From the NCBI GenBank assembly GCA_030691985.1, contig JAUYDB010000234.1, forward strand, positions 1 through 10,142: a DNA stretch of 10,142 nt. Reading direction: 5' to 3'. The DNA is from Candidatus Omnitrophota bacterium (GTDB lineage Bacteria; Omnitrophota; Gorgyraeia; 2-01-FULL-45-10). The position numbers were made by a program, and so were the translations under genes. Every line of letters begins with the position of its first letter. Positions within the stretch are counted from its first letter, which is position 1. Below, piece by piece: positions 5,736-10,142 of the stretch. The notes beneath the pieces were generated by a model. The model saw nothing but the letters and a program-made list of their open reading frames with translations. It made no database searches and had not been told where the DNA came from.

Positions 5736-6851
5736 ATGCATAACAAAAAAGTATTGCTGCTATATATATCAGAACATTCAGGCCATCATTGCGCAAGCAT
5801 CGCGATCGAGAATGCCCTGCGCGAAATGGATCCGGATGTCAGGACGCTTAACATAAATTCCTTTAATTACACAAACCCCATCCTTGAGAAGGTGATAAAC
5901 AGGGCCTATATGGGCGTTGTCAGGCGGACGCCCGAGATTTGGGAATACCTTTACGACAATCCCAAGGTTCTCAAAAAGACTCAAGGGTTGCGTGATATGA
6001 TACACAGATTCAACACCGGAAAACTAAAAGCCCTTTTGGATGAATTCAGGCCAAGCGCAATCGTATGCACCCAGGCCTTTCCATGCGGCATGGTGGCCGA
6101 TTACAAGAGAAGTTCCAACCTGGATATTCCGCTTGTGGGTGTATTGACGGACTATGCGCCTCATTCGTACTGGATATACAACAACGTCGATAAATACATA
6201 GTGCCTTCTGAAGAGACCGGAAAAAAACTTGTCGAGAACGGGATAGACCCCTCCCGCGTCATGTCTTTCGGTATCCCGATAGACCTAAGGTTTCGGAGAG
6301 TTGCCGATAGTGTTAATATACGTAAGGAGCTTTCTCTTGATTCTAACGTACCGTGCGTCCTTATCATGGGAGGAACCCAGGGGCTCGGGCCGATAATAGA
6401 TATAGTAAGGATACTGAACAGGTCAGACCTGAATCTACAGATCATTATAGCGGCCGGCACTAATAGAAAATTATACAAGGCCCTGAAGTCAAGGCATTTT
6501 AGAAAGAAAATCCTGGTGTTGCCCTACGCCGATAACGTCGACGAATTGATGCAGGCATCCGCCGTGATAATTACCAAACCTGGCGGAATAACCACCGCCG
6601 AGGCGCTCGCAAAGGGCCTGCCGATGCTGATAGTAAGCCCGCTTCCCGGCCAGGAGGCGATGAATACGAAATTTCTTTTACAGGAAGGCGTGGCCCTTAA
6701 GGCCGAAAGCCCATACGATACGCTTGTCATACTAAAAGAACTTTTGTATAACGAGAATAAACTGAGGATGATGAGGGACAGGGCCATCGCGCTGTCCAAA
6801 CCGGACAGCGCGATAAACACAGCAAGGATGGTTCTTGAGATCGCAAAATGA
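5736..6851 (+). CDS. Family 28 glycosyltransferase, MGDG synthase/UgtP-like diacylglycerol glycosyltransferase
   Basis: Probably adds a sugar from a UDP-sugar to diacylglycerol at the inner face of the cytoplasmic membrane, making a glycolipid. The 371-residue protein has the two-domain GT-B pattern of this family: an N-terminal SGHHCASIAI (15-24) lipid-side motif, TDYAPHSYWI (138-147), the inter-domain GIPID (179-183), the nucleotide-side glycine loop GGTQGLG (212-218), and the donor-binding KPGGITTAEAL (282-292) with PGQEAMN (304-310). MurG is less likely, because the SGHH and TDYAPH motifs are those of MGDG synthases. The sugar and exact acceptor cannot be told from sequence. It starts 3 bases after the lipoyl gene and overlaps the acyltransferase gene as ATGA. 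A strong hairpin lies near its 3' end. Confidence 0.87.
   Translation: MHNKKVLLLYISEHSGHHCASIAIENALREMDPDVRTLNINSFNYTNPILEKVINRAYMGVVRRTPEIWEYLYDNPKVLKKTQGLRDMIHRFNTGKLKALLDEFRPSAIVCTQAFPCGMVADYKRSSNLDIPLVGVLTDYAPHSYWIYNNVDKYIVPSEETGKKLVENGIDPSRVMSFGIPIDLRFRRVADSVNIRKELSLDSNVPCVLIMGGTQGLGPIIDIVRILNRSDLNLQIIIAAGTNRKLYKALKSRHFRKKILVLPYADNVDELMQASAVIITKPGGITTAEALAKGLPMLIVSPLPGQEAMNTKFLLQEGVALKAESPYDTLVILKELLYNENKLRMMRDRAIALSKPDSAINTARMVLEIAK
6786..6814. repeat. 12-bp perfect hairpin in the 3' end of the glycosyltransferase gene
   Basis: ATCGCGCTGTCC (6786-6797) and GGACAGCGCGAT (6803-6814) are perfect complements around an AAACC loop. The hairpin lies within the last 25 codons and encodes IALSKPDSAI without disturbing the frame. 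No T tract follows, so it is not a standard terminator; it could stabilise mRNA or be a small palindromic insertion. Confidence 0.7.
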
Positions 6852-7741
6852 TGGCATATATTTTATACAAAATCGGTAAATTTGTCGCGCTCATCCTGCC
6901 TTTGAGGGTATCTTATGGGGTGGCTTGCGTCTTAGCCGATCTGTATTATTATGTTTCCCCGAAAGACAGAGCGGCTGTCGCGGCTAACCTGAAAATAATC
7001 TCAGCAGTTCCGCTTTCCGATAACGAAGCTAAAGAGGTTTGCCGGAAAGTCTTCAGGAATTTTGCTAAATATCTGGTTGAATTTTTTCGATTTTCGCTCG
7101 TAAACAAAGAGTTTATTAAAAAGTTTGTCAAGATAGAAGGTTTGTATAATGTCGACATGGCGCTCGCGAACAAAAAGGGCGCCATCATGTTATCCGCCCA
7201 TATAGGGAACTGGGAGTTGGGAGGGCTTGTTCTATCGTCGATAAGACATCCGATGGGAGCGGTTGTGCTAACCCATCAAAATGAAAAGATTAATGATTTT
7301 TTTACGACGCAAAGATCGTTTCACAATATGAAGGTTATAGAGATCGGAATGCCGTTGCGGGAAGGTTTTAAGATTTTAAAGGCGAACGGGCTTTTAGCCC
7401 TTCTTGGCGACAGGGACTTCTCGAAAAACGGCCTCTATGTTGATTTCTTCGAGAAAAGAGCGCTTATCCCGAAAGGGCCGGCAGTCTTAAGCTATAGGAC
7501 AGGCGCGGCTATAGTCCCAACCTTTATGATACGGGAGAAGGACGAGACTTTTAAATTCGTATTTGAATCACCTATATTTCCTGACACAGGCAAAGAGGAG
7601 AATTCCGCTGTCAGCGCGTTGACGCATGCGTATTCAGCCATTATAGAATCATACGTAAAAAGATATCCGGAGCAATGGTATGTATTCAGGAATGTTTGGG
7701 ATAACAATGAAAAATTTGCGAGTCCTGATACCATCATATAA
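6848..7741 (+). CDS. LpxL/HtrB-family lysophospholipid acyltransferase
   Basis: Member of the lipid A biosynthesis acyltransferase family, acting at the inner face of the cytoplasmic membrane and adding an acyl chain to a lipid A precursor or related lipid. The 297-residue protein has a hydrophobic N-terminal anchor (about 5-36), the catalytic HIGNWE (118-123; His118, Glu123), GDRDFSKNGLYVDFF (187-201), the PKGPAVLSYRTGAAIVP segment (208-224), and a C-terminal YPEQWYVFRNVW (273-284) typical of the family. It overlaps the upstream glycosyltransferase by ATGA and the next gene by 35 bases, so these genes are very likely co-transcribed. Two adjacent ATGs are possible starts. Whether the substrate is classical Kdo2-lipid A cannot be decided here. 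Confidence 0.9.
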   Translation: MMAYILYKIGKFVALILPLRVSYGVACVLADLYYYVSPKDRAAVAANLKIISAVPLSDNEAKEVCRKVFRNFAKYLVEFFRFSLVNKEFIKKFVKIEGLYNVDMALANKKGAIMLSAHIGNWELGGLVLSSIRHPMGAVVLTHQNEKINDFFTTQRSFHNMKVIEIGMPLREGFKILKANGLLALLGDRDFSKNGLYVDFFEKRALIPKGPAVLSYRTGAAIVPTFMIREKDETFKFVFESPIFPDTGKEENSAVSALTHAYSAIIESYVKRYPEQWYVFRNVWDNNEKFASPDTII

Positions 7742-8378
7742 TGAATCTAAGACCATCGGGGCCATTGTAAAAAGACTTAAGTCGCGCGGGTTCACGGTCT
7801 ATGTGGTCGACGACGGTTCGACGGACGACACCGCATCGGTATCCGACAGAGAAGGCGCCATCGTAATCAAAAACAAGGCTAATCTGGGCAAGGGCGCAAG
7901 CCTCAGGCGGGGTTTTGAGCGTATCCTGAGAGACGGTTGCGATGCCGTCCTCATAATGGACGGAGACGATCAACACGATATAGCGGACATAACCCATCTT
8001 TTAAAAAAGATGCATGAAGGTCGCGGAGCGGACATCGTAGTCGGAAACAGGATGTTCGATACAATCGGGATGCCGCGCACCCGGATTGTTGTAAACTGGC
8101 TTCTGTCAGGGCTTATTTCTGGTATTACGGGTCAGTATGTGCCGGATACTCAGTGCGGATTCAGGCTGATAAAGAGAGAGGTTCTGGAAAAGGTCAAGCT
8201 TGAATCTTCAAATTTTGAGATAGAATCAGAGATGATTATCAAGGGCGCTAAAGCAGGTTTCAGGATAGATTCGGCGCCTGTCAAAACGGTTTATCGGAAT
8301 GAAAAGAGCAGGATAAATCCGATAATCGATACGATCAGGTTTATAGCGTTAATGATTAAACTGAGTTTTAAGAAGTGA
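7707..8378 (+). CDS. Family 2 glycosyltransferase, dolichol-phosphate mannosyltransferase-like
   Basis: A 223-residue GT-A glycosyltransferase without a C-terminal membrane domain. It begins RVLIPSYNE (5-13), followed by the nucleotide-binding VVDDGSTDDT (33-42), the metal-binding MDGDDQHD (84-91), GNRMFD (113-118) and DTQCGFRLIKREV (147-159), then FEIESEMI (170-177). This pattern matches the DPM1/YkcC-like branch that transfers sugars to polyprenyl phosphate or other lipids. I chose the ATG at 7707, with GGGA 5 bases upstream, over the ATG at 7680, because the family fold starts immediately after it. It overlaps the acyltransferase gene by 35 bases and the next gene by GTGA. The acceptor is unknown; the neighbours point to envelope lipid or polysaccharide work. 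Confidence 0.87.
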   Translation: MKNLRVLIPSYNESKTIGAIVKRLKSRGFTVYVVDDGSTDDTASVSDREGAIVIKNKANLGKGASLRRGFERILRDGCDAVLIMDGDDQHDIADITHLLKKMHEGRGADIVVGNRMFDTIGMPRTRIVVNWLLSGLISGITGQYVPDTQCGFRLIKREVLEKVKLESSNFEIESEMIIKGAKAGFRIDSAPVKTVYRNEKSRINPIIDTIRFIALMIKLSFKK

Positions 8379-9055
8379 GCTACTCTCAGATGAAGCTGGA
8401 TTTTGAATCGCAGCGCAACAGGATGGTCGATGAGCAGATGATTGGGCGCGGCATACGGAACGACAGGGTCCTTGGCGCTTTCAGGAAGGTGCCGCGGCAC
8501 ACGTTTGTTTCCGATGAATACCGCGCAAGCGCCTATGAAGATTTTCCTCTTCCGATAGGAAATGGCCAGACTATTTCGCAGCCGTTCATGGTTGCCCTGA
8601 TGACCGAGTGTTTAGCCGTTAAAGAAGGCGCGAAAGTTCTAGAGATAGGGACCGGAAGCGGTTATCAGGCGGCAATACTTGCCGAGTTGGCCGGCGAGGT
8701 GTATTCCGTTGAGCGGATAGATGTTTTAGCTGACAGAGCGAAAGAAACATTGTCCGCTCTTGGCTACAAAAATTTCACAATAAAAGTCGGAGACGGGACA
8801 TTGGGATGGCAGGAATTCTCACCTTATGACGGCATAGTCGTGACTGCAGGGGCGCCGAAAATACCCGAAAACCTTATCGGACAGCTTAAAGAGGGGGGCA
8901 GATTGGTAATCCCGGTAGGAGGTTCGTTTGGGCAGACCCTGGTCATAGCTGAAAGGGCTGGCGGTTCAGTTAAGACAAAAGAGGTCTGTGGCTGCGTATT
9001 CGTCCCGCTCATAGGGAAAGAGGGATGGGGCGATAGGGGAGTTAAGGACGTGTAA
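8375..9055 (+). CDS. pcm: Protein-L-isoaspartate O-methyltransferase
   Basis: SAM-dependent repair enzyme that methylates isoaspartyl residues in damaged proteins. The 226-residue protein shows the family motifs: KVPRHTFV, LPIGNGQTISQPFMVALMTE, the SAM-binding LEIGTGSGYQAAILAEL, YSVERI, VGDGTLGWQEFSPYDGIVVTA, and LKEGGRLVIPVG. Length is normal. The start shown is a GTG overlapping the previous stop (GTGA). The ATG at 8390 gives a more family-like N terminus (MKLDFESQR) with GTGAG about 10 bases upstream and is an equally good choice. Its place at the end of a lipid-glycosylation operon looks like co-transcription and not shared function. Confidence 0.94.
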   Translation: MSYSQMKLDFESQRNRMVDEQMIGRGIRNDRVLGAFRKVPRHTFVSDEYRASAYEDFPLPIGNGQTISQPFMVALMTECLAVKEGAKVLEIGTGSGYQAAILAELAGEVYSVERIDVLADRAKETLSALGYKNFTIKVGDGTLGWQEFSPYDGIVVTAGAPKIPENLIGQLKEGGRLVIPVGGSFGQTLVIAERAGGSVKTKEVCGCVFVPLIGKEGWGDRGVKDV

Positions 9056-9070
9056 AGCGCAAAGTCGGAG

Positions 9071-9151
9071 TTTCGTCGTCCGTTGTCCGTTTATCGTAAA
9101 AATATGAAATACGGACTACGAATGACGGATGACGAGCGACGGATGACGAAA
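9071..9151. repeat. Short-period repeat forming an imperfect hairpin
   Basis: The 117-base gap between pcm and the next gene is built of GACGRATGACGA-like words. The 12-base GACGGATGACGA occurs exactly twice (9124-9135 and 9138-9149). The left side (9071-9083, TTTCGTCGTCCGT) is complementary to 9139-9151 with one G-T mismatch, and GTCCGT (9085-9090) to ACGGAC (9111-9116), so the block folds on itself. It does not end in a T tract. Confidence 0.75.
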
Positions 9152-9171
9152 CAGAATGCGAGGCAGTTTGT

Positions 9172-9669
9172 ATGATAAGCGCTATTACTAACGCGTTGCA
9201 AGGTATATCCAAAGAATGGGTTACGATTATTATCGCGGCGCTTCCCGTAGCTGAGCTCAGGGGCGCCATACCGGTTGGTCTGATGATGGGCCTTTCTCCG
9301 GCAAAATCGTTTTTTCTATCAGTCCTCGGTAATTCGATTCCGATCATCCCGGTCCTATTTTTACTTGAGCCGGTTTCGAATCGACTCAGGCGTTTTAAGC
9401 TATGGCGCGCTTTTTTCGACTGGCTTTTCAAAATGACGATGAAGAAAGGCGACATTATTCAAAAATACGAGGCATTGGGATTAATGATATTCGTCGCGGT
9501 GCCCCTTCCGATGACCGGGGCGTGGAGTGGATGCATAGCGGCAAGCCTATTCAAGATAAAATTCAGATATGCCTTTCCGGCGATATTGTTAGGGGTGGCC
9601 ATAGCCGGATTGATAGTGCTGGCCGTCTGCATGATCAGTAAAGACGCCTGCTATGCATTTCTCAAATGA
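9172..9669 (+). CDS. COG2426-type small integral membrane protein (putative small multidrug export protein)
   Basis: A 165-residue inner-membrane protein matching the Sm_multidrug_ex/COG2426 pattern. It has an N-terminal hydrophobic helix ending in LPVAELRGAIPVGL (24-37), a second hydrophobic segment (about 47-66), a basic amphipathic loop (70-92), VPLPMTGAWSGCIAASL (110-126), and a final hydrophobic helix (about 134-154). The family name suggests export, but its transport role is poorly established and no substrate can be inferred. The ATG is preceded by GCGAGG with AGG 8 bases away. The 3' end (9579-9671) is duplicated in inverted orientation at the window edge. A shifted frame inside the gene is a shadow. 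Confidence 0.85.
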   Translation: MISAITNALQGISKEWVTIIIAALPVAELRGAIPVGLMMGLSPAKSFFLSVLGNSIPIIPVLFLLEPVSNRLRRFKLWRAFFDWLFKMTMKKGDIIQKYEALGLMIFVAVPLPMTGAWSGCIAASLFKIKFRYAFPAILLGVAIAGLIVLAVCMISKDACYAFLK

Positions 9670-9695
9670 GGCCTAAGTAGCTGATTGAAATTAAT

Positions 9696-9941
9696 ATGCG
9701 AAATGCTATCTATGTTTCGGCGGCAATCCATATGTCTGTTGTCGGGTTGTTATTTTCAGGCGATATTGACCTGGTCCAGCGGATAATTGAAGAGAAGAGC
9801 CCGATGGCGGTAGATTATTTTGTGTTGTCGGGCAGCTACCGGCAGAATGCCCTTGAGGCGTATAAATGCCGCCAAGGTATAACCACCACTTGCCTATATG
9901 CTACCCTCGGCTATCTCCAAGGCATGCCATCATACATATAG
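9696..9941 (+). pseudogene. 81-codon ORF, possible truncated TonB-like N terminus
   Basis: Not securely recognised. The first half is protein-like: a short basic start, one hydrophobic segment with an embedded His (about 4-20, IYVSAAIHMSVVGLLF), then a charged stretch and AVDYFVL. That layout resembles the N-terminal membrane anchor and first periplasmic strand of TonB-like energy transducers. The second half (from about residue 40) runs into an inverted repeat (9816-10028), is rich in Cys, Tyr and Thr, and shows no domain. There is no clear ribosome site. It is best read as a gene fragment cut off by the repeat, or as a chance ORF. Confidence 0.3.
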
Positions 9942-10028
9942 TTACTACCAAAACTAAAAATCCTCGATGGCGGCATTAGCCGAAAGGGCACCTGCCGATA
10001 GCTGCCTTATGCGAATCTACACAAAATA
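9816..10028. repeat. Diverged inverted repeat in the spacer
   Basis: The left arm 9816-9874 and right arm 9968-10028 are collinear, imperfect complements. Perfect blocks are TATTTTGTGT (9816-9825 with 10019-10028), GGCAGCTA (9831-9838 with 9999-10006) and AATGCCGCCA (9865-9874 with 9968-9977). CTATATG (9894-9900) pairs with CATATAG (9935-9941) nearer the apex. Apart from the ORF noted above, the 9670-10051 stretch holds nothing else recognised. Confidence 0.7.
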
Positions 10029-10051
10029 TTTTACGCTTCCAAACCCTCACC

Positions 10052-10142
10052 TCATTTGAGAAATGCGTAGCAGGCGTCTTTACTGATCATGCAGACGGCC
10101 AGCACTATCAATCCGGCTATGGCCACCCCTAACAATATCGCC
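10052..10142 (-). CDS. 3' end of a second, inverted copy of the COG2426-type gene (partial)
   Basis: On the - strand the window edge reads the last 29 codons and stop of the same membrane protein, from AILLGVAIAG to the final FLK. Protein sequence is identical; the Tyr codon is TAC here and TAT in the + strand copy. The rest of the gene would lie beyond the window. It is either a genuine convergent duplicate or a fold-back assembly product. Confidence 0.75.
   Translation of the reverse strand, partial: AILLGVAIAGLIVLAVCMISKDACYAFLK

Larger units (their letters stand above)
9579..10142. repeat. Inverted duplication with arms of at least 93 bp
   Basis: Bases 9579-9671 and 10050-10142 are reverse complements with a single difference (T9654 against G10067). 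They are separated by 378 bases, and the right arm runs off the window. The match begins two bases beyond the stop codon of the membrane-protein gene and ends sharply there on the spacer side. The difference falls at the third base of a Tyr codon and is synonymous. Confidence 0.95.

Noticed and set aside
5736..6851. MurG
   Set aside because: The SGHH and TDYAPHSYW motifs are those of MGDG-synthase/UgtP-type enzymes, and no peptidoglycan genes are nearby.
9071..9151. CRISPR array
   Set aside because: The repeat units are 12-14 bases with no unique spacers of constant length.
9402..9641. 79-codon ORF within the membrane-protein gene
   Set aside because: Shifted-frame shadow of a gene with clear family motifs.

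Overview
The window reads as a stretch of a Gram-negative bacterial chromosome with moderate GC. Genes are densely packed and almost all lie on the + strand. ATA (Ile) and AGG (Arg) codons are frequent, GTG and TTG starts occur, and neighbouring genes often overlap through ATGA or GTGA. An LpxL/HtrB-type acyltransferase implies an outer membrane with a lipid A-like component. The gene mix and style recall uncultured lineages such as Candidatus Omnitrophota; that placement is inference from style and not proven by any marker here.

Region 1 (26-3435) is a central-carbon block: an isocitrate dehydrogenase, a malate dehydrogenase and dihydrolipoyl dehydrogenase (E3), nearly touching. The E3 gene carries two strong GC-rich palindromes inside its reading frame, as if a small palindromic element had inserted in frame.

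Region 2 (3436-3954) is a 519-base gap with no convincing protein gene. It is full of long perfect complementary arms: a 3460-3653 module, a 3744-3912 module, crossing pairings and a shared 13-base terminal inverted repeat. It is either a large structured RNA or a MITE-like mobile palindromic element. It is the strongest candidate for something undescribed.

Region 3 (3955-5732) is a lipoylation cassette: octanoyltransferase LipB, lipoyl synthase LipA and a stand-alone 76-residue lipoyl domain, all overlapping. With E3 upstream, the window encodes the making, carrier and reoxidation of a lipoyl group, but no E1 or E2 catalytic subunit.

Region 4 (5736-9055) is an envelope-lipid run: an MGDG-synthase/UgtP-like glycosyltransferase, an LpxL-like acyltransferase, a family 2 glycosyltransferase and protein-L-isoaspartate methyltransferase. 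The joins after each of these overlap by a few to 35 bases, so the run is very likely one operon.

Region 5 (9056-10142) is repeat-rich. A short-period repeat hairpin precedes a small integral membrane protein (COG2426 type). The last 93 bases of the window are an inverted copy of the 3' end of that gene with one synonymous difference. The spacer between the two copies holds an 81-codon ORF that may be a truncated TonB-like protein and a second, diverged inverted repeat.
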